The translations under genes and the position numbers were made by a program. A model generated the notes under the pieces. It had not been told where the DNA came from. It was given only the letters and a program-made list of their open reading frames with translations, and did not search any database. This document shows, in pieces, positions 44,485 through 53,455 of a stretch of DNA of 64,000 bases. The stretch covers positions 1,550,001-1,614,000 of the forward strand of contig JAGTWJ010000008.1 in NCBI GenBank assembly GCA_020064725.1, in the 5' to 3' direction. Position 1 is the stretch's first letter; each line of letters starts with the position of its first letter. Source of the DNA: Drechslerella dactyloides. Lineage: Eukaryota; Ascomycota; Orbiliomycetes; Orbiliales; Orbiliaceae.

Positions 44485-46367
44485 CTTCTCCGTTCTCTGG
44501 TCTGGGCCCCGTCGACGATGGGGCATTTTAACGTCGGCACCCTTTGTATCAACTTCCTTCGGATTCCGTCATCCTTTCGGGTGCCTTTTTTGTAAATTTT
44601 CTTTCTAATGCTTTCTTTGTTAATATTTCTTTCTGATTCTTCCTTTTGTCTTTTTTCTTTCCCGGTGCTTCCTTTTGTTAATCTTTCTTAATATAGTGTT
44701 TTCGTCCGTCGGCTCTATTAGAGAGCTTATGACCAATGTCGTCTAGATGTCCACTTGGACTTTGTTCTGTCTGTGCTTTCGCTGAGAAGATCCGATTGGA
44801 TAGAGAAATGTTAGTGACTTTTTGGATCGCGCGTGTCGAGTTCAGATTCAGATCAATCGATCGTGAGAATGGTCTTGCTGCCGAGTGCTATATGCTACCG
44901 TGAGAATGTCCGAATACGGCACATGCAGATTGTAGTCTCAGATCCCAAGTTTTAAGTAGACTTAGGGCTATGCAACATAACCTGTGACGAATGGTATCCA
45001 GCACCGTAACTTTGTCTCATGCCGCAGACGCCAGTGTACTAGTATCCAATAGAAATGGCAAATGAATTACAAACAAATATTCATCGATGGATAGGTAAGC
45101 AAGAAAACTTTTTATGACCGTCGGCAAAATCGTTTTGGTGGCTGCTATGATAGTCATGATGCAGATAAGTTAATTGAAGATTAGTCATTATTGTATTCAG
45201 TGTATCGTGAGATCCTGCATTTATAGACTAGTATCTCTAAAGCCTTGGCCTTGATCACTATAAATTATGTAACAGAAAATAAAGGAAGGATTTAAAATGA
45301 AATTTATAAAAGCTACTCTTGAGTGCTGCTCGCGCACTAGACTCTCTGGAACTCAACTTGAACGTCTGACAGGCAGACGGACGGACAGCTGCTGGACATG
45401 CAGGAAGACGTCTTACATATGATGTGTACACGTATACACATGCTAAGGCCGGCTTCTAGCCAGCATACATGTTCTCTGGTATGCACAAGAGGTAATATAC
45501 GCGAGCTAACATGATATTTGAGCAAGTAATATGACGGCTAGGAGGCTGGACTGAATACCACCGTGTTGAGGTTTGTTAAGGTGTTATCGAGGTATACGCG
45601 AGCTACAACTGCTCGCAAGAAACGTATTGAGGTATATACTAAGTAAGGACATGTACTTACCCACAATCATGCCGGTCCCGCTACACGCGCTAGCGGCGAG
45701 ACTGCATATCTGGATACAGAGTGTGCCTTCGAAACGGAAATGCAACACGCTTACAACGCATGTGGTATATGTCCGGCCTCAAGTCTAGCGTCTTCGTGTG
45801 GAGAGACGGTGTTATCCCTCTCATAGCAGCCGCATGTTACTGGAAATCTGTAGGATGGGCTCATAAGTATCCTTACAAGATAATCGCTTCTGTGGAGGCA
45901 TTTGTGAAGCTTCGAAGCCGAACAATGAGCAAGAGTCCCTCTTAACCCGGCTAGAAATCCTGAAAAGTGGCCTCAACTCTGTTTTCTTTAATCGAGATTT
46001 CTTAGAACCGAAACCAAAAACCAAATTAATTTGGTGCTTCAGAGTGCGTACGTTTGTCTCTTCTGATGAGCCCCAAGAGTTATATGTTTAAATCAATAAC
46101 CCTCAGATCGAGTCGCACTGTGGCCTCGCACTTAACTTCTTACATACAACTCCCCACTTTATAATTCACACTTTCTTCTCACCCTTAACATTGCTTGCCT
46201 CGCCTTGCAAATATTTTCTGTAAGTACCTGGTCTTGTGAGCCAAGTCTTCTCTTTAAGATAAATACCTATCCAAAATTTTAAAGGCTAGAGTGCAGTGGA
46301 TCACGAGAACCCCCTGTTAGATCTTGTACCTAATGCTGACCCGCACCTGCACTCGCCAGGTTCCAAA
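44485..46367. other. Spacer between the two duplicated genes
   Basis: It holds the 3' end of copy A, the duplicated YwbE leader and start stub (45560-45705), the junction between copies near 45706-45730, and the left flank of copy B. A likely leader intron of copy B has its donor GTAAGT at 46219. No intact gene. Confidence 0.55.
45669..45705 (+). pseudogene. Truncated 5' stub of the YwbE-like zinc-finger gene
   Basis: ATGCCGGTCCCG at 45669 and the preceding 130 bp match the start and leader of the intact gene at 48610 (MPVPLHA here against MPVPPHA there). Similarity stops about 35 nt into the coding region, where copy B of the duplication begins. The stub keeps promoter and start codon but cannot make the domain. 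A 40-codon chimeric frame runs on to 45788. Confidence 0.7.
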
Positions 46368-48037
46368 ATGCCACGCTCTCTACCCGAAGGAGAAATCTCA
46401 CAGTGGGAAGCGCAGTACTACTACCGAGGTGTACCCTCTCATCCGCGTCTAGTTTACAGGACGGACACAGTACCGTTGCCCAGGCCCGCAGGTCTGGCCG
46501 GCTGGCCTTTTATTGTCGAGAGGGAGGTGTTCCCCGTCCACGGGCACGCGATCAATAAGATATGGGACGAAATCGGCCCCAAGATCTGGCAGGCTCTTGA
46601 TGACCACGAAGTTCGCTGGACCTCGCTTGACCTCGTGAAATTCAAAATTACGGGGAATAATTGCGATACCCCGATCAATAAGATTAGCCCAGTTATCATA
46701 TGGGCGTGGCACCCGCGACCCTGTCTGCCGACAAAGCTCGCTCGGCGTCGGAGACATGCCTACAGCTGCTCGAGATGGCTGGAATAACAGATGTTGAAAT
46801 GGAATACCGAGAGTCAAGGTACATCCGGACGGGTGGTGCACGCCTCCGAGCGCCCGATCGGGGCGAAACCCGAGACAGGAGGTCGTCGTTCTCTGCTCCC
46901 TTGAGTGTCACTTTAGGCTTGTCTATCGCCGCACGGGATAACCACTACGTCGAAGGTACGGGAGGGCTGTACATTGCCGAAGGGGGCGATGGCAAGAACG
47001 TTTACTTACTGACAGCGCGCCATGTTGTCATCTCCACCGACCTACCGAATGACACCTTTGAAGCGGATCGAAGCGTTCGACCTTGTGAAGTGATGCTCTT
47101 GGGTCCGGAAACCTATAAGAAGCTTAAATCTGACACCCAGCGCATGATACAAATTTACAAAATGATGATCAGCAACCTTCAAGAGCAGGTGGAACAGGAA
47201 CGTGCGGAAAGAAAGGCAGCTGGTGAAGAAACTGGAGTGGGTCACCTCGAGAAGAGACAACAAGAGGACCAAGGGCAGCTACAGTGGTATAAAGAGCTTT
47301 ACGAAGAACTCCGCACAGACTGGCAGGCCGATCAACATAATGACCGGGTCCGGAAAATCGGTCACATCGACTATTCGCCACCTATCGCGTACGGCGACGA
47401 GCCCGGTACTTACACGACGGACTACGCACTGATCGCGCTTGACCAGGAGAAGTTTAGAGACAACTTCAGCGGCAACCTTCTAGACCTCGGGGATACACAG
47501 TTGTTCGATATCTTGACGATGATGATGCCACACCTAGATTCGCCAGTTGCCTTTGATCTACAACATCTATTTGACGGCTACTTGCAGCTGAGTGGTATCA
47601 TGTCCGAAGAAGAGATCAAGAACCCACCCCCCCGAAAGCAAGAAGGCGACGACATAAGCTATCACATCGTCATGAAAAACGGCAAAACGACAGGCCTCAC
47701 CTTCGGCCGCGCCGGTGCTTCCTGCTCGTTCTGCAGACAATACCTCGTCAACGGGACGACACAGACATCCAAAGAGTGGCCAATCTACGCCTACGAGAAA
47801 AAGGTTCATAACCGAAATTCTTTCTCTGAGGGAGGCGATTCCGGGTCGGTTGTGGTCGACGGCCGCGGTCGTGTCGCCGGCCTCCTCACCGCGGGTTGCG
47901 GCTGGAGTGGCTACATCTACTCCGATTATCGCGCAGATTACTTCGATATCAGCTACGCGACTCCATTTTTCTGGATATTCGACCACATCCGGAAGAACCG
48001 GCTGCCCAATGCCAACCTCAATCCAACTATGGATTAG
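46368..48037 (+). pseudogene. Trypsin-fold family protein, copy B, frameshifted near 46702
   Basis: Homologous to copy A over its whole length, but the frame breaks. From 46368 (MPRSLPEGEISQWE) the N-terminal domain reads to VIIW, and the rest continues in another frame from 46700 to 48037 (MGVAPATLSADKAR...). Aligned with copy A, the sequence TGG-ATTG-GCGTGG has lost four bases (ATTG). No intron signals span the break. The downstream 445 codons stay fully open and keep all three putative active-site residues: H codon at 47021, D at 47420, S at 47840. Either the lesion is recent, the base calls are wrong, or the ATG that happens to lie exactly at the break lets the protease-like domain be made alone. 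The description stops at the break and no joined product is given. Confidence 0.75.
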
Positions 48038-48609
48038 CTTCAACGTTCCTGGCCTGTGCCCCGTCGAGGATGGGGTCCCGAATCATCAGCTTTTCTGTCT
48101 GTCTTCATCCCGATACGAATATTTCTATAGTTCGATTAGATATTTGCAACAACTGCGTCGCGAGCGTTCGAGCCTTGCTGGAATGAATCAATTATAATTT
48201 AAAACGTAAATAGAATATATGCCTATAATAGTCCTCTTGCGTGCCCGTCCTCCGGCTGGTGACCGTAGACACTTTTCTCTCCGGAGCGTACGTGGACTCA
48301 AGTGGACAAGCTGGCTCAGCAGGCCACGTAGACGGGTAGACGAACTGTCGACCAAGGAGGTAAACTCATGCAGAGTGAGCATATTTACATAGACACGTGA
48401 AGGCCATCCGCTCGCCAGCATATATTCTCTTTTAGCCGCGCACGTATAATAAATAATTTTTTGAGCATGCAAGTAGGTACTTTTATAACTTCGAGAAACT
48501 CGTAAGATTTAAAATACCACACTAACTTCGTGTTGAGGTTTGCTAAGGCATCATCAAGCTACGCGAGCTACAAATACTCACAAGAAAACGTATTTATATA
48601 CCCACAGTC
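48038..48609 (+). promoter_or_regulatory. Spacer and leader of the YwbE-like gene
   Basis: About 570 bp. Its last 130 bp are the leader also present at 45540-45668. No gene. Confidence 0.5.
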
Positions 48610-49239
48610 ATGCCGGTCCCGCCACACGCGGCGCTGTCGCCAAACACCCCGGTCGCCATAATCCTCAAGCAGGACCAGCCCACCGGCCGGCAAGTCACCG
48701 GCCTCGTCTCACAGATCCTCACGCGCGGCGACCACCCTCGCGGTGTCAAAGTGCGACTTACAGACGGCCGCGTCGGCCGCGTCCAGCGGGTATTAGACGC
48801 TGTTCCGTCTAATACTACCACAAATATACCTGCATCTGTACCCGTCGATGACAGTGAGAGGGCGGGTGCCGGTGCTTTCGACGGTGGCTACGATCACCAT
48901 GACAAGGGTGCGACAGCTACATCGCCAACTCGCGGCGGGAGAAGAGGTAGAGGCGATCGTGGTCGCGGTAGAGGTGGAAAACCGTGGCGGGAAGCAGCCG
49001 GCCCGGCACCCAGGAACGGAGACGGAGAGGAGAGAGCTGATGCGGCGTTCGACCTGACAGCGTTCATCAAAGATGGTAGGGGCAAGGGCGGGAAGCGGAG
49101 GCAATCACAGCAGTCGCAGCAGGGAGCAACTGGCGGGGATTCGGTACCAGAGGTGGGGACGGTTCGGTGTCCGGTTTGTGGAGAGTTTGAAGGAGATGAA
49201 CGAGCTGTGCAGCATCATGTCGAGTCGCATTTCTCGTAG
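48610..49239 (+). CDS. YwbE (DUF2196) domain protein with C-terminal zinc finger
   Basis: A single exon of 209 aa. Residues about 10-62 (TPVAIILKQDQPTGRQVTGLVSQILT and GVKVRLTDGRVGRVQRVL) match the small bacterial YwbE/DUF2196 domain, whose function is unknown and which looks like a beta-barrel nucleic-acid or ribosome-associated module. A Gly/Arg-rich RGG-like linker follows (RGGRRGRGDRGRGRGG at about 108-123). The C-terminus has one C2HC finger, CPVCGEFEGD...HHVESH, of the UBZ4/Rad18 type. The combination suggests an RNA- or ubiquitin-linked role, but nothing here proves it. Its start and leader are duplicated upstream at 45669. Confidence 0.8.
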   Translation: MPVPPHAALSPNTPVAIILKQDQPTGRQVTGLVSQILTRGDHPRGVKVRLTDGRVGRVQRVLDAVPSNTTTNIPASVPVDDSERAGAGAFDGGYDHHDKGATATSPTRGGRRGRGDRGRGRGGKPWREAAGPAPRNGDGEERADAAFDLTAFIKDGRGKGGKRRQSQQSQQGATGGDSVPEVGTVRCPVCGEFEGDERAVQHHVESHFS

Positions 49240-49642
49240 CCTATGCTCGAGCTTATATACTACACTGTCTATGGGTCGGCAGGGGGTAACCAGTTATGAT
49301 GTCATCAGGATGGTGGGGCCGGTCTGTCATATCTGCACGATAGTTTATAGCATTTAAGCATATTTCGTCAATTGAATCTAAGAGGGTGCTCTAGCTACGC
49401 GGTATGCAGGTGGGTTTTGCCCATCACAGTATACAGTTATGGGCTTAGGATATGAGAATGAAGGAACGGTGGTATACGGACTGATCGATCAGATATAGTC
49501 GGACGAAGACAGAATGCCGTTCATAACAAATTCACATAGGAAAGAACCGCAGAGACACCATGAATCGAATGAGCGAGCATATATAATAATCGTAGGAGTA
49601 AAAAACGAAAATCAATTAAACGGCGGCAGCTAAACTATCCAT
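49240..49642. other. Convergent 3' spacer
   Basis: About 400 bp between the YwbE-like and uL16 genes, holding both 3' untranslated regions. No gene. Confidence 0.6.
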
Positions 49643-50624
49643 CTATGCCTCATCCGGGAACGCATCCGGGAACCGACGCAGATTGTCGGCCAGACTGCCG
49701 TGGCTCGTCAAAAACTGCACGTAGGCACCGTCCGTCTTGACCTTACCAGCAGCGCGGGCAGCCGCATATTCCTCCCGTCGCAGCGGGGTGAAGCCCCAGT
49801 TCTTGCTGACAATGATCTTCTGGCGGCCGGGGAACTTGTACTGCGAGCGTCGCAGGGCCTCGATGGCAGTCGCGCGGTGCGAGTCACGCGTGCGCACGGA
49901 CAGGATGATCTGGCCAATGTTGACGCGGGCGACGGTGCCGTTGGGCTTGCCCCAGGCGCCGCGCATGCCGGTTTGCAGTCTATCCGCGCCGGCACAGGAC
50001 AACATCTTGTTGATGCGGATGACGTGGAAGGGGTGGCAGCGGACACGCATGTGGAAACCTGGTGGGATGTATCAGTTGGATGTTCGGCTGTGATATTGGG
50101 AGAGCTGGGGTGCATGCATACCGTCCTTTCCGGCGATCTTGACGAGGTACTTGTTGGCGCAGATACGGGCGGCTTCGAGAGCCTCCGAACTCAGCTGTTC
50201 GTACTCATTGGAGACCTGTAGATGTCGCTATTAGTCTCGGTTCCGGTTGTAATTTTTCCTGATTTTGTCTCCCTGTTCGAAAGGAGGATATGACGTACGA
50301 GATGGACGCAGAGCGGGAACTCGTCGACACCAGCACGCTTCCTTCCGAGATCGAAGATACGGATCTTGGGGTCCGGGACACCACGGTTGAATCGGGACTC
50401 TATTCATTCCAATCGGTCGTCAGAACCATATTCCAGCATTCCGGCGGGTTTCCTTCTCAGTCGAAGCGGGTATACGCACTAGGATACGGCTTGTTCTCTG
50501 CGGTGCAAAATAACCGTTAGCATTTCATCCTCTCGACAGCTCATCTGTAGATGTTTGTGGGTCGGTTTGTGGGCGGAGGAGACGTACTGCAGTAGCGGTA
50601 GCAACGAGCTGGACGGCGACCCAT
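49643..50624 (-). CDS. RPL10: 60S ribosomal protein uL16 (L10/Qsr1)
   Basis: Five exons: 50588-50624, 50480-50497, 50299-50399, 50122-50215 and 49643-50058, together 221 aa, the length of yeast Rpl10. uL16 completes the peptidyl-transferase/P-site region late in 60S maturation, and its insertion triggers release of Nmd3. Splicing gives [39 protein letters not shown], then VSNEYEQLSSEALEAARICANKYLVK, GFHMRVRCHPFHVIRINKMLSCAGADRLQTGMRGAWGK and VRTRDSH. Exon 2 is a micro-exon of only 18 nt (encoding the NKPYP part); without it the conserved run is broken. A HomolD-like CAGTCACA lies 188 bp upstream. The call is certain. Confidence 0.97.
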
Positions 50625-51217
50625 TTTGACGGCTTGTGTTAAACGACGATGCTACGGGTTTCGGGGTATCTTGACGGTGATGATGACGGAGGGAAAGGGC
50701 CAGTTGGAGATGTCGATGGGTGGTCTTTTGGCGGGTGTCGGTTGATTGCTAATCAACTTTTTTGCTGCCCAACACGATTGTTAGGCCCGGCTTGGCACCA
50801 CACAAAAAGAGCAGTCACACTCAAATCCGGGCAGCGGGGCTCTGCTATTTATACTGCTCGTCCCACAATTTGCTTAGAAATACAGCCTACGGGACTGCCG
50901 TCGCAGCGGTAACAAACGAGACTTTACGATGAGTGAACAGACTACGATGATTCATACTTTGTATCATATCACATCCTCAGCCTCGTTTCGGGCTAAACGG
51001 TGGTTATTCGATTAAGACCTAACCTCAATTGGCGATGACAGGAAAGTTATATGTACAAAGGCTATTATTAATTAATAATAACAGTCCTAGAAGAGAAGCG
51101 GGAAGAATGCAATAGGCGGAAGAAGATATATAGTAGAGGCATCGGCCAACGTAACCACCGATTGTCCGACATCACGGCGACTGATTCCATTGGGCGCCGC
51201 CCGCTAAACTAATGCAA
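50625..51217 (-). promoter_or_regulatory. Promoter region of uL16 / 3' flank of eL30
   Basis: About 590 bp between two ribosomal protein genes on the same strand. It holds a HomolD-like box at 50812-50819 and an AGACCTAA sequence at about 51023 resembling the AGCCCTAA motif upstream of eL30. No gene. Confidence 0.5.
50812..50819. promoter_or_regulatory. HomolD-like box CAGTCACA
   Basis: Exact match to the HomolD core known from fission yeast ribosomal protein promoters, where it replaces the TATA box. It lies 188 bp upstream of the uL16 start codon, a typical position. Confidence 0.6.
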
Positions 51218-51840
51218 TTAAGCGTTGGTCGCGAGAATGTCGGAGTCACCCTGGTCGAGGATAGCCATGGTCGAGCAGCGGAAGAGTTTACCACAGGCGG
51301 TTCCGAGTTCGATCTGTAATTTGGGGAGGCCGGCATGTTAGCAGATGAATAAATCCCTCCAAAGCCAGTAGGCTTCTTCTCAGGGAACGCCGTGCCCATT
51401 TATCTGGTTCCTGAGGCGCACCATCACGAGACCTCGTATAGCATTGTTCGAATGCTGTATAATGTCACCGCGAAGTAGCACTCTGGTCATCCGATAATAC
51501 GACAGGCGTAAACCACAGCGAGGAACGGAGATGGGGGCGTACATTGTTGCCGGCGAAGTGGTGAACGTTAGTCTTGGCCAACATGGCGTAGTACTCGAGC
51601 TCGGACTTGCGCAGCGGAGGGGTGTTGCCGGCGATGATGACCAGCTTGGCCTTGCCGGAGCGGAGCATCTTGAGGGTCGACTTGTATCCGAGGCAGACCT
51701 TTCCGCTCTTCATCACCAGGGCGAGCCTGGAGTTGATGCTGTTTTCAGCCTTCTTGGACTTCTTGGTAGGTGCTGCAGACAGTCCATGTTAGCACGTCGG
51801 TCAATGGCTGAGGATCCGATTCGAGAATAAACATACCCAT
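51218..51840 (-). CDS. RPL30: 60S ribosomal protein eL30
   Basis: Three exons, 51837-51840, 51543-51772 and 51218-51313, give 109 aa (yeast 105). The first coding exon holds only ATGG, a common arrangement in ribosomal protein genes, and the next exon continues MAPTKKSKKAENSINSRLALVMKSGK. Family blocks are KVCLGYKSTLKMLRSGKAKLVIIAGNTPPLRKSELEYYAMLAKTNVHHFAGNN and, in the last exon, IELGTACGKLFR...MAILDQGDSDIL. eL30 contacts the 40S subunit through intersubunit bridges and in yeast represses splicing of its own transcript by binding near the first donor. The ATGG|GTATGT junction here is the place to look for that. Confidence 0.96.
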
Positions 51841-53455
51841 CTCTGCGCTTGGGGTATATAAGCACTCCGGTCTTGACTAGAGGTTTTAGATGTAGGGAGG
51901 GGTTGGTGGACGTGACGGTGGTGAGGTTCGATGAGGATGTTCGATAGATGAAGCTTGAAAAAAAGTCGAGATCGCGTTGATTTTTGATGGCGGGCAGAGT
52001 TTGCGTGTGGTCTGTTAAGCCCTAACGCAACTTCAGCGACAAACACCGCAACACATCAACAACACATTTCTACTAGCAAACGGAATCACGGTCACGTGGA
52101 AGCCATCGGCAAAGGTTTCCACTAGCCTCGGGCTCTCGTACAGCTTATCTGACAGCTTAGCCGCAGGCAGGGCAAGTCGATGCGGCGGGGGGCAGTTGGG
52201 GGATGCTTGGGGGCCGCTTGGGGGGTCGGGCAGTCCCGACTGCCGTGGGGAGGAATGTCCTGGGCTGCAGCCATGTCGATATGTATATGCGTCCTGCAGC
52301 GTCCGCATGTGCATGAGCAGCTGGTGCATCCGGTTTGTACTACTACTTTCCAACGGGCGGACGATACATTGCTCGACTGGGAGCATTCCCCGCAATTACT
52401 GGTCGCCCTGCAAGAGGCAGCGTGTACCGGCCCAATGGAGTATCCACTTGCCTTCCTGCATTGCTGAGGGCGGATCCCGGAAACTGGAAATGGACTGTTG
52501 GTGGCAAACGGCTAGGAATCCTCAAGGTGGCATTTTCGACGGCGCTGGACGGTGGTGCGAGTGGTGCATGTAGATGCTTGCGCATGTGGGTAAGATTTGA
52601 TCAATTCCTTCCTTCCTGCACTCGATGATGCATGAACGCACTGTGCTGTACCGTAACGGACTGTGCTGGACTTGGAGTCCTACGTCGTGCTAAGCACTCG
52701 GATGCGACGGTGCCGGCATGAACAGTCCGACATCAAGGCGGGATGCTGGCAAGCGGGCAAATGAGCCGGCCGAGCCATCGACGCTGTAAGATGACATCTC
52801 GATCGACCATCCATCCGGTTCGGCGAGCTCTCCGCAGCGTAGGTAGCATGCGTAGCTAGCGATATAGTTGCTCCGTAGCACCCCCTGCGAAACCCGGAAT
52901 CAGCAACGGCAGACGCTCGGCGTTCGTGCTGGAACCAACGAGAATGGCGGGCTGAGGCAGCTGGGCGAGGCTGTAGCGGCACCAAAGCAGCCTAGTGGCG
53001 TGCCAACTGGGACGCATGAAACGGTTTTGGGAGAAAATTTTCCAGTTGCGAATGGCTGGCCTGCGGGAGGCCATGTGATCAGTCGATTGAGTTTGGGGGT
53101 TTTGGAAGTTTGGGCGCTTGGTTGGGAGTTGAGTCGGATGGCCTTTTTCTGCTGTTGGACGTCCATACAAAAGCTTGTGCTCTCCCTGCCGGTCCCCCAT
53201 TACCAATCTGAACCTCTCATCCAACCACCTCAATCCATCGCACTTCACACCACCATCGCAACCTCCTCTCTGCACCTTCATCGAGCCGGGAACTTGCACC
53301 TCCAGTCCATCGCTTCTGCTACAGAGCTTCCAACTCCCTTTCAGACTTCCGTCCTGCCAGCCAAACTGTCGTCCATCAGCGACACCTTTCCAGTCCCAAC
53401 AACCCAGAAACCCGTTCCCACGAGTAACCCCGACAAGCAGTCAAGCTGGAACGTC
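51841..53455. promoter_or_regulatory. Divergent promoter region eL30 / antizyme
   Basis: A 1.6-kb spacer. Close to eL30 there is an AGCCCTAA motif. The last 270 bp before the antizyme ATG are CT/AC-rich and probably its long leader. An open frame continues upstream of that ATG for about 190 codons but is low-complexity and begins without an ATG. Confidence 0.5.
52018..52025. promoter_or_regulatory. AGCCCTAA motif (Tbf1-type)
   Basis: AGCCCTAA resembles the TTAGGG-like motif found upstream of ribosomal protein genes in many fungi and bound by Tbf1-type factors. It sits 178 bp upstream of the eL30 ATG. Confidence 0.45.

Larger units (their letters stand above)
42176..45705 (+). repeat. Tandem segmental duplication, copy A
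   Basis: It starts with GAAACGGGAAATGCAACAC at 42176, which recurs at 45731 with small changes, and ends about 35 nt inside a duplicated start of the YwbE-like gene (ATG at 45669 against 48610). Matching landmarks in the same order are the left flank, the protease-like gene, a GCCAGCATA-containing non-coding stretch (about 45460 against 48414), the leader phrase GTGTTGAGGTTTG (45563 against 48530) and the YwbE start. Copy A is about 600 bp longer than B between the protease stop and the YwbE start. Divergence is considerable, so the event is not recent. Confidence 0.8.
45731..48645 (+). repeat. Tandem segmental duplication, copy B
   Basis: Second copy, in direct orientation, directly after copy A. 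It contains the frameshifted protease-like gene and runs into the intact YwbE-like gene. Gene order therefore suggests an ancestral protease-YwbE pair in which one duplication endpoint fell about 35 nt after the YwbE ATG. Confidence 0.78.

Noticed and set aside
52868..53455. Upstream in-frame extension of antizyme ORF1
   Set aside because: The frame is open but begins with TTG, is low-complexity, and includes sequence that looks like a CT/AC-rich leader. ATG 53456 was preferred.
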